From contig NZ_AXVD01000014.1 of NCBI RefSeq assembly GCF_000482385.1, positions 1 through 64,000 of the forward strand: 64,000 nucleotides of DNA. Reading direction: 5' to 3'. A model generated the notes under the pieces. That model did no database searches. It was not told where the DNA came from and was given only the letters and a program-made list of their open reading frames with translations. The stretch is from Nocardia sp. CNY236 (lineage in GTDB: Bacteria; Actinomycetota; Actinomycetes; Mycobacteriales; Mycobacteriaceae). Made by a program: the position numbers and the translations under genes. The number at the start of each line of letters is the position of its first letter. The stretch's first letter is position 1. This document shows, one piece after another, positions 8,642 through 17,603 of the stretch.

Positions 8642-9322
8642 TCAGAGCCGGTGCAGATAGTTGGCGACCGACGTCGCCGAGGCGGGTCGCCCGTGGCCGA
8701 ACAGTAGGCGACGTGGTCGATGATCGAGCACGCGGCGCACGCTGTGCCGTAATTGCTCGGTGTTCTCCGCGAAGAACGGACGATTCGGGCGGTTGTCCTG
8801 CAGCAGGCCGCCGCTGAGTAGGTCCCCGACGAGGGCATCTCCGGTCGGTTGGTGCAGCAGGGTGATCGAGCCGGGAGTATGTCCAGGAGTGTGCACCACA
8901 GTCAGGTCGGCGCCCAACTCGGACATCGAGGCGCCGGTGTCGAGCGTGAGGTCGGGAACGAACGGAGGGAACGTCGGCGCCATGGTGCGGCGCAGGAGGT
9001 GGCCGAATGGTCGGACGACGTCGAAGAAGTCGCTGCTGCCGGTACGGGCCCATCCGGTCTCGGCGACGTGCGTGCCGACCGGGACGCCGAGATAGCGCTG
9101 CAGGAATGCGGCGCCGCCGGCATGGTCGGGATGACAGTGTGTGAGCACGATGGCCGCGACATCGCGGGTGTGGATTCCTGCCCGCGCCAACTTGTTCAGC
9201 AATCGTGTCTCGTGCCCGGCCGGGCCGGCGTCGACCAGCACGGTCCGCCGATCGGTGACCGCGTAGACGGTGGATTGCAGCAGGTCGATTCGGGTGACCG
9301 CGCGCGGCCGACGGGTGCTCAT
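8642..9322 (-). CDS. Metallo-beta-lactamase-fold hydrolase
   Basis: 226 residues. The zinc-binding signature THCHPDHAGG places the HxHxDH motif at 62-67. HTPGHTPGS about 80 residues later supplies the next His, and GDLLSGG the bridging Asp. The start ATG overlaps the stop of the upstream monooxygenase gene (ATGA at 9319-9322), so the two are translationally coupled. The enzyme probably hydrolyses an ester, lactone or thioester; because of the coupling it may act on the product of the monooxygenase. It belongs to the glyoxalase II-like branch rather than to true beta-lactamases. Confidence 0.88.
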   Translation of the reverse strand: MSTRRPRAVTRIDLLQSTVYAVTDRRTVLVDAGPAGHETRLLNKLARAGIHTRDVAAIVLTHCHPDHAGGAAFLQRYLGVPVGTHVAETGWARTGSSDFFDVVRPFGHLLRRTMAPTFPPFVPDLTLDTGASMSELGADLTVVHTPGHTPGSITLLHQPTGDALVGDLLSGGLLQDNRPNRPFFAENTEQLRHSVRRVLDHRPRRLLFGHGRPASATSVANYLHRL

Positions 9323-10932
9323 CGTGCACCGATCGGGGCGTCGGTGAACATGTCGGTCAGGTAGCCTTCGAGGTCCGCCGAGTCCGGTGGACCGGCGAAT
9401 CCGATGTGCCGGTCGGGTCGCACGAGATACAGCCGCGGGTGACGGCCATACAACGCACGAGCGTCCCGACCGCGGTCGAGGACGGTGGGCGCCCGGTGTG
9501 CGACGGCGTCGCGGGCGATATTCCAGCCGGTGGTCAGGATCAGGCCGGCGACACCGTGGCGCCGCCGCAGCGTGTCGACCACGCCGAGGGCCGGCCGCCA
9601 CGCAGAATCGCTCTCGTGCCCGGTCACGACCGCGGTGAAGCCAGCGCTGGACAGTAGATCGTGCAGGCGGACGCGGCGATCGGCGAGTCCATCGAACAGT
9701 TCGGGATCGGGGATCCGGTCACCGGATCGCAGCGAGTCACGAGTCCAGGGCCGCCGCGGTGTTCGGTAGCTGTGCCCGAGTTGCGACAGTCGCACGCCGA
9801 TTCGCCTCCGCACGGCCGGGCTGGCTTGCAATGCGGTCAGGAGCCCATCGCGCAAGTGCCGCCGAGGATCGTCGCGCAGGAGCATCGCTTGCGCGCCGAG
9901 ATGGGTGAAGCGCACCACCTCGGTCGCGACGCCATGCCGTTCTGTCGGGTAGGTGTCCAGCAGAGCCGCCGGCGCGCGGCCGGTCAGCACGGCCGCGAGC
10001 TTCCAGCCCACGTCGATGGCATCCGCGACACCCAGATTGAGTCCCTGCCCGCCGAACGGTGTGTGCACATGCCCGGCATCGCCGGCGAGGAACACTCGGC
10101 CGTAGCGGTAGCGCGCGGCGTGCCGGTGCGACAGATCGAACGTCCAGAATTGATCGACCGATCGAATCCGGCCTTCGATTCCGGTACGAGACAGGGCGTA
10201 TTGGGCGTCGGCGAGGTCTGGCTCGACGAGTTCACCAGAGGCCGTGTGATTCTGCGTATACGCCAGGCGATAGCGGTGGGCGCCGGGTAATGGGAACACA
10301 CCGCAGATCCCCTGCCGGTCGCCGCAGAAGGTCATCTCGTTGCGTGGAAGCGGCCACTCGAGTTCTGCATCACACAACACCCAATCGTCGGGGTAGGCAT
10401 CGCCGGGGAAGTCGACACCGATCGCCGAACGGACCGTACTGTGGGCACCGTCGCAGCCGACCAGCCAGTCGGTCGAGAGGGTTTCCCTGGTGCCGTCGGG
10501 CAAGGTGACCGTGGCGAGCACGCCGTCCGCGGTCTGCTCGATCGCGGTACAGGTGACGTCTCGTTCCACGGGCACGCCGCGCGCGGTCAGGTGTTCGATG
10601 AGGATGCGTTCGGTCGATGCTTGTGGTATGTCGATCATGAAGGGATAGGCCACATCGGTCAGCTCCCGGAAGTCGATGCCGATGCGGTCGCGGTATCCGG
10701 TACGCAGTCGCAGGATATCGACGCGCTGTCCCTCGTGCAGAATGCGGTCGACGATGCCGAGATCGCGAAAGTGCTCCAGGGTTCTCGCGTGCAGGGCAGC
10801 GGCTTTGGTCAGTTCCAGAACATCGTGGTGCTTGTCGATCAGGCGGAACGTGATGCCGAACCGCTGTAGTTGCGCGGCCAGGACCAAGCCGGTAGGGCCC
10901 GCTCCGACGATCAGCACGGGGGTGTGCCGCAT
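9319..10932 (-). CDS. FAD-dependent aromatic monooxygenase (PHBH/MhpA-like)
   Basis: 537 residues. The FAD-binding GxGxxG lies at the N-terminus (VGAGPTGLVLAAQL), the DG motif in LVGCDGAHSTVRSAIG and the GD motif in VFLAGDAGHVHTPFGGQG. This is the three-motif signature of group A flavoprotein hydroxylases. A C-terminal thioredoxin-like tail of about 150 residues matches the PgaE/MhpA subgroup. A good ribosome site (AAGGAG) precedes ATG 10932. It is co-transcribed with the metallo-hydrolase and is transcribed away from a TetR gene, with two operator palindromes in the 114-bp gap. It probably hydroxylates a phenolic or polyketide-like compound. Confidence 0.92.
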   Translation of the reverse strand: MRHTPVLIVGAGPTGLVLAAQLQRFGITFRLIDKHHDVLELTKAAALHARTLEHFRDLGIVDRILHEGQRVDILRLRTGYRDRIGIDFRELTDVAYPFMIDIPQASTERILIEHLTARGVPVERDVTCTAIEQTADGVLATVTLPDGTRETLSTDWLVGCDGAHSTVRSAIGVDFPGDAYPDDWVLCDAELEWPLPRNEMTFCGDRQGICGVFPLPGAHRYRLAYTQNHTASGELVEPDLADAQYALSRTGIEGRIRSVDQFWTFDLSHRHAARYRYGRVFLAGDAGHVHTPFGGQGLNLGVADAIDVGWKLAAVLTGRAPAALLDTYPTERHGVATEVVRFTHLGAQAMLLRDDPRRHLRDGLLTALQASPAVRRRIGVRLSQLGHSYRTPRRPWTRDSLRSGDRIPDPELFDGLADRRVRLHDLLSSAGFTAVVTGHESDSAWRPALGVVDTLRRRHGVAGLILTTGWNIARDAVAHRAPTVLDRGRDARALYGRHPRLYLVRPDRHIGFAGPPDSADLEGYLTDMFTDAPIGAR

Positions 10933-10966
10933 CTGCGTCTCCTTGACATTGGGGTGAACCGATTTA

Positions 10967-11034
10967 GAGCGAATGTTCGTTCACAACCACGGTGCGCCCG
11001 TTCGAAACCCATTGTCAAGAACGAATATTCGTTC
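10967..11034. promoter_or_regulatory. Two TetR operator palindromes in a divergent promoter
   Basis: A perfect 16-bp palindrome GAACGAATATTCGTTC at 11019-11034 and a 14/16 match GAGCGAATGTTCGTTC at 10967-10982 lie 52 bp apart (about five helical turns). They sit between the monooxygenase start (10932) and the TetR start (11047). They are the obvious binding sites of the adjacent regulator, which would then control both its own gene and the catabolic pair. Confidence 0.8.
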
Positions 11035-11046
11035 TACAGTTGCGGT

Positions 11047-11700
11047 GTGCCCAAGGCCGACACGGACTATCGCCTCACCCGTCGGGATCAGATTTTGGCT
11101 GCGGCAGCCAGGTGCTTCGCCGCCGACGGCTTTCATCGCACGTCGATGCAGGACGTCATCGCAGCTGCCGGGGTGTCACCCGGCGGCTTCTACCGGTACT
11201 TCCGCAGCAAGGACGAGATGATTCGGGCGATCTGTCTCGACGCCATCGGCGTGGTGGAGGAACTGGTGCTCGACGCGCTGCGTACCCACCAGCCGATTCC
11301 GGAACTGATGGCGGGATTGCCCAGGGCGCTGGCCGCGCTCGACGAGGCGGATGCCCGGACTCGGCTGGCCGTACAGGCATGGGGCGAGGTGCTACGGAAT
11401 CCGGCGCTGTCCGAGGCGATGACGGCGGGCGTGACCGGTCTGCGTACCGCGTTGCGCGACCGTATTGCGGCGGGACAACGCGACGGCGAAATCCCCGCGC
11501 AGCTCGACCCGGACGCGTGCGCTGGTGTCCTGTTGGCGGTGGTCCAAGGGTTCATCCTGCAACATGCATGGGACCCTTCGGTCTCCGCCGAGGGCTACGG
11601 CAAGGCGGCACGCGATGTGGTCGGCGGGTTGCTGGGATCGTCGGCGGTCGGCCTTCCTCGAGCAAGCGTGCGGGATGCAGACCATCGACTACCCCGATGA
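11047..11700 (+). CDS. TetR-family regulator of the monooxygenase operon
   Basis: 217 residues from GTG 11047. The HTH is typical (RRDQILAAAARCFAADGFHR, then TSMQDVIAAAGVSPGGFYRY), with a C-terminal ligand domain (ALDEADARTRLAVQAWGEVL). The longer open frame upstream is discarded because it would run through the operator region and the divergent gene's start. It lies head to head with the monooxygenase/metallo-hydrolase operon, with two palindromes between them, so autoregulation and repression of the operon are likely. The ligand is probably the aromatic substrate or its product. Confidence 0.9.
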   Translation: MPKADTDYRLTRRDQILAAAARCFAADGFHRTSMQDVIAAAGVSPGGFYRYFRSKDEMIRAICLDAIGVVEELVLDALRTHQPIPELMAGLPRALAALDEADARTRLAVQAWGEVLRNPALSEAMTAGVTGLRTALRDRIAAGQRDGEIPAQLDPDACAGVLLAVVQGFILQHAWDPSVSAEGYGKAARDVVGGLLGSSAVGLPRASVRDADHRLPR

Positions 11701-11870
11701 CCGGTTCATACATGCTGTAGCCGATCATGCCGCGAATGTCCTCGGACACGGTGCGTGCGACATCGCGGCTGGTCGACAGCATGAGGTCGATCGACCAGAC
11801 CGTGGCCGCTGAGAGCGGTTTCCGCCGGCGCGGCAACGGCCAGATGATGTCGTCGTGCGTGGCCCTGATG

Positions 11871-12812
11871 CTAGGGGATGTCGGTCGGAGCCGGACCGAG
11901 TGCGTTCAGCGCGGCGACGATCGACTGCTCCTCGTAGGCGAAGTGGTTTTCGAGTTCCTGTGCGAGGGAATGTAGATGCGCCGCGAGTGTCGCCGGGTCG
12001 CCCGTACCCGGCCGATAGTTCTCGACCAGTTGTGCGATGTCTCCTTGGATACGCGCTACGATCCGGTGCTCGTCGGCGAGTTGCCTCAGTACCCGATCGA
12101 GTCCGGGAAAACGCTCTGCCAGCAGCGGAAAGGCTCCCGTGGTTTCGCCGGTGTGATGGTGCCACAGTGCGCTACAGAACTCCGAACAGTGCGCACGAAT
12201 GCCGTGGGTGAGGCTCGGGCACGGCGGCAGCGCTGCGGGCTCATGCGCATCAGCGGTGACGAGCTCGGCTACCTGCTGTTGCAGTTCGGCGAGTTCACCG
12301 CGCAGCCAGTCGTGGCTTTCGACAAGAAAGTCGCCGAGCCCACGGATCCCCGCCGCGCCTTCGGCGGGGTTCACTCGATGCAAGGTGACGACCGGGATTA
12401 CTCGGGTGGTTTCGGCTTGATAGTCGCCGAAACCCGGTTCCATGTCCACGATTCGCTCGAACAGCCGGTCTCGCTCGGGTGTCGGCGCAATAGCGGCGAT
12501 GGCTGGAAACGTCTCTGCGCCGAGCTCGACGGTGACCATAGGATTTGCCCGGATATTGTGATACCACGCGGGATGGGTGGGCGCGCCGTTGGCCGACGCG
12601 ACGACAATGGCTTGCTCGTCGACCTCCAGATAGGCCAGCGGACAGGTGTGCTGCCGGCCGGTCCGGGCGCCGATGGTGGTGAGCAGAACCAGAGTGGCCC
12701 CTTCGAACATCCCGCCGACTCGGCCTTCGTTGTTTCGGAATTCGGCAATGATCTGCCGTTGGAATGCGTGAAAGTCGAAATCGGTTGTTGCGTTCTCGAT
12801 GTGTTCGCTCAT
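11871..12812 (-). CDS. DDN-type deazaflavin-dependent nitroreductase fused to a hemerythrin domain
   Basis: 313 residues from ATG 12812 behind AAAGGA. Residues 1 to about 145 form the F420-dependent nitroreductase (DDN) fold, with LLTTIGARTGRQHTCPLAYL and HPAWYHNIRANPMVTVELG as its typical blocks. From about 160 on, a hemerythrin HHE four-helix domain follows, with iron-ligand candidates in HGIRAHCSEF, LWHHHTGE, LADEHR and HSLAQELENHFAYEE. The pairing suggests a redox enzyme whose activity is tuned by an iron-based oxygen, NO or iron sensor. Cofactor F420 use is a family inference. It is divergent from a second, single-domain DDN protein. Confidence 0.87.
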   Translation of the reverse strand: MSEHIENATTDFDFHAFQRQIIAEFRNNEGRVGGMFEGATLVLLTTIGARTGRQHTCPLAYLEVDEQAIVVASANGAPTHPAWYHNIRANPMVTVELGAETFPAIAAIAPTPERDRLFERIVDMEPGFGDYQAETTRVIPVVTLHRVNPAEGAAGIRGLGDFLVESHDWLRGELAELQQQVAELVTADAHEPAALPPCPSLTHGIRAHCSEFCSALWHHHTGETTGAFPLLAERFPGLDRVLRQLADEHRIVARIQGDIAQLVENYRPGTGDPATLAAHLHSLAQELENHFAYEEQSIVAALNALGPAPTDIP

Positions 12813-13147
12813 GTCGATCCTTTCCGACGATTGCTTCGGTCGGAGGATTGGATGCCACAAGTGACCTGATACGCACAGGATTCCGATAGATCGGCGCCGA
12901 ACCGGAGGTGTGTCTCCTTCCCAGGGTGGGCAGGGACAACAAGAATCGCAGAAGAGTATCGATCTCTTGCGGTGGCTGAAGTAGCCGCATACCTCCGTCG
13001 TTCGGCCCATCCGGGGCTCGACGGAAGGCTAGCACCAGCCATAGCCGATGCGCAATCTTCCATGGAAGATGTTGATGTCCAAACGTTTTCGTCGATCCGG
13101 CCGGTGGCGGCGGGAATACATCCCCCTAGCGGGATGTTCGGGTGAGT
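12813..13147. other. Intergenic region between two divergent DDN genes
   Basis: About 335 bases with no gene I can support. It must contain the promoters of the divergent DDN-hemerythrin and DDN genes. I see no strong palindrome or repeat. Confidence 0.5.
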
Positions 13148-13582
13148 ATGCCACTGACAGGTGAATACGAGCCGAGTACGAACGATGTGTCCCGCGAGCA
13201 GGCCGAGGAATACGAAAACTCCAGCGGCACGAAGGCCGCGACCTTGCTCGGCGTACCCATCGTCGTGCTGACCAGCAGGGGAGCGAAGACCGGCAAACTA
13301 CGCAAGACCCCGTTGATTCGTATCGAGCACAACGGCGAGTACGCCGCGGCTGCCTCCGACGGTGGCGCCGAGAGGCACCCGGCGTGGTACTACAACGTCA
13401 AGGCCGACCCGCATGTGGAACTGCGCGATGGTGCGGTCACCAAGGACTACGTCGCACGTGAGGTCTTCGGCGAGGAGAAAGCGGCCTGGTGGGCGCGTGC
13501 GGTCGAGATATTTCCTCAGGCAACGGAGTTTCAAGCCAGGACCGAGCGCCAGATCCCCGTTTTCATCCTCACCCCGCGGTAG
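13148..13582 (+). CDS. DDN-type F420-dependent nitroreductase family protein
   Basis: 144 residues from ATG 13148; GTG 13142 is a near alternative, but family members begin MPL-x-GEYEP as here. Typical blocks are [20 protein letters not shown] and [19 protein letters not shown]. Proteins of this family bind deazaflavin F420 and reduce quinones or nitro compounds in mycobacteria, where Ddn activates pretomanid; this is known for relatives, not shown here. The last 14 bases overlap the convergent TetR gene. Length and motifs indicate an intact protein. Confidence 0.9.
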   Translation: MPLTGEYEPSTNDVSREQAEEYENSSGTKAATLLGVPIVVLTSRGAKTGKLRKTPLIRIEHNGEYAAAASDGGAERHPAWYYNVKADPHVELRDGAVTKDYVAREVFGEEKAAWWARAVEIFPQATEFQARTERQIPVFILTPR

Positions 13583-14201
13583 GCGCCCACTCATTCGGGC
13601 CTTCGTCCAGCAGTGCGGCGGCGGTGGCGATCAGCAGGTCCTCGGTGCGCGCATCGATCCGGTCGGCGATTCCGGAGCGAAATAGCGAAGCCCCTTCCAG
13701 GAGAATGGTCAGAACTTGCGCCCTGCGGCGGCAAAGATCCCGGGGCGCGACCGGATTACGCTCGGTGATCACCGTCGTCACCTGCTGTTGGTAGGAATCG
13801 TAGAAGCGGCGGACTGCCGTGGTGACCTGATCGTCGCGTCCGGCCAGCGCCCACAGTTCGGCGTAGATTCGAACCACGTGTGGGTCGTCTTGCTCGGCGA
13901 GCAGTCGCCGAATCACATTCGCCGCCGGTCCCGTCACGTCTTCCAGCAAGGGTGCGAGCCGGTCCAGCGAACGGGACAGTGTGCGATCCAACACCGCCCC
14001 GACAATGTCGGCCCGCGTCGCGAAGTAGTACTGCACGTGCCCGAGTCGAATGCCCGCGCGCGCCGCCACGGCTCGCAGAGTGAGCGCCTCGTGCCCCGAT
14101 TCGAAGAGGATGTCTTCAGCGACGTCCAGTAGCGCAGCGCGTCGGCGCGCACCTTTGGCCGTGGCGCCACGCACCGCTGCCTGTGTGTCCGGCTCGGTCA
14201 T
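13569..14201 (-). CDS. TetR-family regulator
   Basis: 210 residues from ATG 14201, which overlaps the stop of the upstream gene as ATGA. The N-terminal HTH is [20 protein letters not shown] followed by [20 protein letters not shown]; the ligand domain follows. The stop overlaps the convergent DDN gene by 14 bp. Coupling to the saccharopine-dehydrogenase-like gene suggests it regulates that gene or its own operon. No operator was identified. Confidence 0.88.
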   Translation of the reverse strand: MTEPDTQAAVRGATAKGARRRAALLDVAEDILFESGHEALTLRAVAARAGIRLGHVQYYFATRADIVGAVLDRTLSRSLDRLAPLLEDVTGPAANVIRRLLAEQDDPHVVRIYAELWALAGRDDQVTTAVRRFYDSYQQQVTTVITERNPVAPRDLCRRRAQVLTILLEGASLFRSGIADRIDARTEDLLIATAAALLDEGPNEWAPTAG

Positions 14202-14980
14202 GCGGACGGCATCCGCGTCGAGCCGGGCTCGTCGGTCAATTCGACACCATGCGCGGCCAGCATCGCCCCGACCGCCTTCGGGATCGGCGTGTTCTCGGGG
14301 AAACTCAGGCCCCGGTGGGCGGGGGCACCGTCCACGCCGAGTGCCCGCTGCACGCCCAGAACGGCGCCGACCGCAGTCAGGTGCGCTTGTCCGGCCGGGT
14401 CGGTGAGCAGAGCGGTCCGGGTCTCGGCCCCGTGTCGCACATCGATGCGCACCTGCGCGACTCCTCCTGCTCCGGGAGCGTAGAGCAGGGCGCGACGGAT
14501 TCGGGTGAACCGGTCGCCGCGCCCCCAACGGAAGAAGCCGAGCCGCTTGACCGCCATGAGGGCGGAGGTTGTTGCAGCAGAGCTGAATCCGATGCGCGTG
14601 GTGGCGGTGGTCGTACCGAGAGTCAGCGGCAGTGTGAATTGCTCCGGGGTGTCGATGCGCGCGACAGAGGTTTCGCTGTCACCGATGCGCACGCGAGCGC
14701 TCGCGCTGAGCGGGTCGACGGTGCGGCGTACGCCGTGTTCGACGACTTCGACGTCGTACCCCAGCCGATCCATGAATTCGACCGAGTCGGCGCCCGCTCG
14801 GTCCCGGTCATCCCAACGGATCGCGACATCGACCTGGTCGGCGCCACCGAGGTCGGCCGCGAGGTGTGCCACGACCAGGCTCGTCGTGCCGCCCATCCAT
14901 GCCGACGACAGCAACACCGTCCTGGGTGACCGCCGGTCACGGTCGGCGACGTCGCCGCCAGGTGTAGTAGCGTTCGACAC
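14198..14980 (-). CDS. Saccharopine-dehydrogenase-like protein lacking the N-terminal NAD(P) domain
   Basis: About 260 residues if GTG 14980 is used. From VLLSSAWMGGTTSLVVAHLA onward the protein resembles the substrate-binding half of saccharopine-reductase-like oxidoreductases of actinobacteria. The usual N-terminal GxGxxG Rossmann domain is missing, and the sequence before VLLSS is low-complexity. A start further upstream would overlap the divergent membrane-protein gene at 15022. The gene may therefore be a 5'-truncated remnant, or a stand-alone domain. It is coupled to the TetR gene downstream. The start and the family are uncertain. Confidence 0.5.
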   Translation of the reverse strand: MSNATTPGGDVADRDRRSPRTVLLSSAWMGGTTSLVVAHLAADLGGADQVDVAIRWDDRDRAGADSVEFMDRLGYDVEVVEHGVRRTVDPLSASARVRIGDSETSVARIDTPEQFTLPLTLGTTTATTRIGFSSAATTSALMAVKRLGFFRWGRGDRFTRIRRALLYAPGAGGVAQVRIDVRHGAETRTALLTDPAGQAHLTAVGAVLGVQRALGVDGAPAHRGLSFPENTPIPKAVGAMLAAHGVELTDEPGSTRMPSA

Positions 14981-15021
14981 ATGTCGACTGCAGCAACCGT
15001 GCTCCCTCGTGGGGTGACACG

Positions 15022-15390
15022 ATGAGCACTCTGGTTCGAATCGGTTTGTTGGAGTTGGCATTCGGCGCACTGATGGGGTGGCCGGTCGCCGCCGGTGTGG
15101 CCGCACCACAGCTTCTGCAGCGGCTGGGAGTTCGTAGTCCGCGCAGGTTGCTGCAGACTCACCTCGACTTCGTGATCATGGGGGTCATCCTGATCGCGGT
15201 CGGCCTCGCCGTACCCGATCTGCCGACCTGGATCGCGGCGACGATCGTCGTCGGTACGTTGCTCAATCCGCTCTTGTTTCTCCCCTTGGCTTTTCGTGAG
15301 CAGTGGGCGGACACCGTGGTCTACCGGAGCGTCAGTGTCGGTTCGTTTCTCGCAACGAGCGTTGGACTGACCGCTGCGGCATTCTCCTGA
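15022..15390 (+). CDS. Small four-helix integral membrane protein
   Basis: 122 residues from ATG 15022. Hydrophobic segments are LVRIGLLELAFGALMGWPVA, FVIMGVILIAVGLAVPDL, WIAATIVVGTLLNPLLFLPL and VSVGSFLATSVGLTAAAFS at the C-terminus, so four membrane helices are expected. It resembles small DUF-type membrane proteins of mycobacteria of unknown role. It is divergent from the saccharopine-like gene. Confidence 0.75.
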   Translation: MSTLVRIGLLELAFGALMGWPVAAGVAAPQLLQRLGVRSPRRLLQTHLDFVIMGVILIAVGLAVPDLPTWIAATIVVGTLLNPLLFLPLAFREQWADTVVYRSVSVGSFLATSVGLTAAAFS

Positions 15391-15413
15391 GCGGGTAGGC
15401 GGTTGTCACTGGA

Positions 15414-16121
15414 TCAGCGCGCCGATTCCTCGAATGCCGACATGTCGATGACCTTGCCCCGATCGACCGACACCCAGTCACGGCCGCGCAAATAGGGCTT
15501 CAGTGCTGCGCCGATGCGCTCGGCATCGGCCACGCTCTTGGGCCGCTGAATTTCGTAGAGGTGCGGGAACTCGAGCATGCCTGTGACCCAATTCCACAGG
15601 CGCACCGCGCGATCGCCGGTCGGTGGATCGATCAAGACCGGCCCGAACAGCGGGGATCCATCGGGGAAGAACAGGGTGGGGACACCGAAACCGCCTGCCG
15701 CTGTCACTCGGTCGTGGTCGGCGCGCACGTCCGCGTGTGTGGACTCGTCCGCCATCGCCTCATCGAGCACCGAGGCGGAGAAGCCCAGTCGTTCGAGCAG
15801 TTGGCGCGCGATGTCCGGGTCGTGTGGTTTGCCGCCGAGCTCGTGTAGCTCGCGCCCGATTGCGGCATACCACCGATCCAGCGCATCCTGACCCCCGCGG
15901 CGCAACAGTGCGCCGATCCGCATGAGCGACCACCCGTAGGACCACGGGCGCTCCCACGGATGCTTCTTGCCCTCGACTCGATTGATCTCCTCGAGGCTGA
16001 AGAATCGCCACTCGATCCGCAATCCGGTCACGCTCCGGACCTCGCGTATCCACAACGATGTCTGGTAGGCCCACGGGCACATGGGGTCGAAATGAAATTC
16101 GACCGAATCGGGCACAGTCAT
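15414..16121 (-). CDS. DsbA-family (mycothiol-type) thioredoxin-fold protein
   Basis: 235 residues from ATG 16121. The N-terminal motif [16 protein letters not shown] is the active-site region of DsbA-like proteins, with a single Cys (CPWA) rather than CxxC. The helical insertion and the cis-Pro block ([10 protein letters not shown]) follow. It resembles the mycobacterial mycothiol-dependent reductase family (Rv2466c-like), whose members usually read CPWC. With only one Cys here a monothiol, mycothiol-linked mechanism or a transferase role is more likely. It is cytoplasmic, with no signal peptide. Confidence 0.82.
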   Translation of the reverse strand: MTVPDSVEFHFDPMCPWAYQTSLWIREVRSVTGLRIEWRFFSLEEINRVEGKKHPWERPWSYGWSLMRIGALLRRGGQDALDRWYAAIGRELHELGGKPHDPDIARQLLERLGFSASVLDEAMADESTHADVRADHDRVTAAGGFGVPTLFFPDGSPLFGPVLIDPPTGDRAVRLWNWVTGMLEFPHLYEIQRPKSVADAERIGAALKPYLRGRDWVSVDRGKVIDMSAFEESAR

Positions 16122-16201
16122 AGACCAACGGTATCGTCACTGCGGCAGCTGTGCCATAGTTCACTTCGTGCACACCGCGCTATAGCTCCTATCGTGGCGG
16201 T

Positions 16202-17275
16202 TCACCGTGCGACGGCTGTGGCAGGAGTCGCGGTGGCCGGCGCTGCCGCCGCGGCGGTGGTGGGGATCTTCGGCAGCGCGTAGGCATGATCGCGAGCCAG
16301 CCAGCCGAGCAGCTCCTCGCGGACCGCGCACCGCAGGGTCCAGACCTCGTCGGCATTGCGGGCCGACATCGATGCGCGCACCACGATGCCGGTGGGTGTG
16401 CTGTCGGTGACCAGCAGATTCCACGCGCGCCCATCCCAGTCCGCGCGGGTGCGCAGGTACGTGTGCAGATGCGCGCGCAACTGAGCTACCGGGGTGCTGT
16501 GATCCAGATAGAGAAAGACGGTACCGGTGATCTGCGGCCCGCCCTTGGACCAGTTCTCATAGGGTTTGCTGTTGAAATAGGACACCGGCATCGTCAACCG
16601 ACGGTCGTCCCAGACTCGTACCGTGAGGAAGGTGAGGGTGATCTCCTCGACGGTGCCCCACTCTCCCTCCACCACTACGGTGTCACCGATCTTCACCGAA
16701 TCGCCGAACGCGATCTGCAGCCCGGCCATGAGATTGCCGAGTGTGGACTGCGCTGCCACGCCGGCGATGATGCCGATCACACCGGCGGAGGCCAGCAACG
16801 AGGTCCCCAGGGTGCGCAGGTCGGGAAAGAGCACCAGCATCGCGACCGCGGTGGTCGTCACGGCCAGCACCGTCGTGATGATCCGGCGCACCAACGTGAG
16901 CTGAGTGTGCAGTCGCCGCACCCGGGCGGTGTCGGCCGTCCGGCTGGCGTACTGGTCGAGCGTGTTCTTCGCGACAGCGTCGGCCGCACGAACGGTGAGC
17001 CAGACGGCGGCCAAGATCGCCATGGTGGCGAGCACGTTGAGAATCACCTCGTCATGGCGTGATTCCAGCTGTGCAGCCGGATACGTGAAGTGCAATCCGG
17101 CGGTCGCCAGCAAAGCTTGCAGCGGCAGTTGTACGCGGCGCAGCAGACTCGCCAACCGGGTGGTCGGATGTCGCTTCGCGGTGTACCGCAGCAGGCGGTC
17201 GATCAGCAGGCCGGTCGCCACGGTGGCTACGAGCGTGCCGCCGAGGACGAGCAGCGGCTGGAGTACCTCCTGCAC
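16202..17275 (-). CDS. Mechanosensitive channel, MscS family
   Basis: 357 residues from GTG 17275, chosen because AAGGAG lies about 9 bases upstream; the frame is open further upstream without a ribosome site. There are several membrane helices (VLGGTLVATVATGLLIDRLL, then LATMAILAAVWLTVRAAD, then ITTVLAVTTTAVAMLVLF). The pore-lining TM3 region is GTSLLASAGVIGIIAGVAAQ, followed by the conserved beta domain (FGDSVKIGDTVVVEGEWGTV). It ends in an Ala/Pro-rich tail. Members open on membrane tension and release solutes on osmotic downshift. Confidence 0.93.
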   Translation of the reverse strand: MQEVLQPLLVLGGTLVATVATGLLIDRLLRYTAKRHPTTRLASLLRRVQLPLQALLATAGLHFTYPAAQLESRHDEVILNVLATMAILAAVWLTVRAADAVAKNTLDQYASRTADTARVRRLHTQLTLVRRIITTVLAVTTTAVAMLVLFPDLRTLGTSLLASAGVIGIIAGVAAQSTLGNLMAGLQIAFGDSVKIGDTVVVEGEWGTVEEITLTFLTVRVWDDRRLTMPVSYFNSKPYENWSKGGPQITGTVFLYLDHSTPVAQLRAHLHTYLRTRADWDGRAWNLLVTDSTPTGIVVRASMSARNADEVWTLRCAVREELLGWLARDHAYALPKIPTTAAAAAPATATPATAVAR

Positions 17276-17603
17276 GGTTTCCAACTCCTTGTGATGGGTG
17301 TCGAGAGGGCTATCTCGCCACGTTACATTTCGATAACGGGGGGTGCACGAATGCACTTGGGCACACGGTCCCCGGGGGAGTTCGCTGCGACACACGTGGT
17401 GCGTGCGGCGGCGTCGGCCGGTTGCGGCACGGCCTGCAACGGTGCGAGTTCGGCCGGCGCCGGAATGTCGGGTGATGAATTCGGGACTGATGAACTCGCA
17501 GGGCCAGTACGCTGGCTTCGCCCGGTACACACATCGAGTACCGCCAGCGGCCAGGGCACCGACTGGTCGCTCCGACGGAGCACGCGACTTCTGGGAGTGG
17601 CGC
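17276..17603. other. Intergenic region upstream of rsbW-sigF
   Basis: About 330 bases with no supported gene. A perfect 14-bp inverted repeat GTGCACGAATGCAC lies at 17343-17356. I did not find a convincing GTTT-N15-16-GGGTAT (SigF-type) promoter. Confidence 0.45.

Noticed and set aside
10870..11046. A longer start for the TetR protein at 10870.
   Set aside because: It would run through the divergent gene's start and both operators; GTG 11047 fits the family length.
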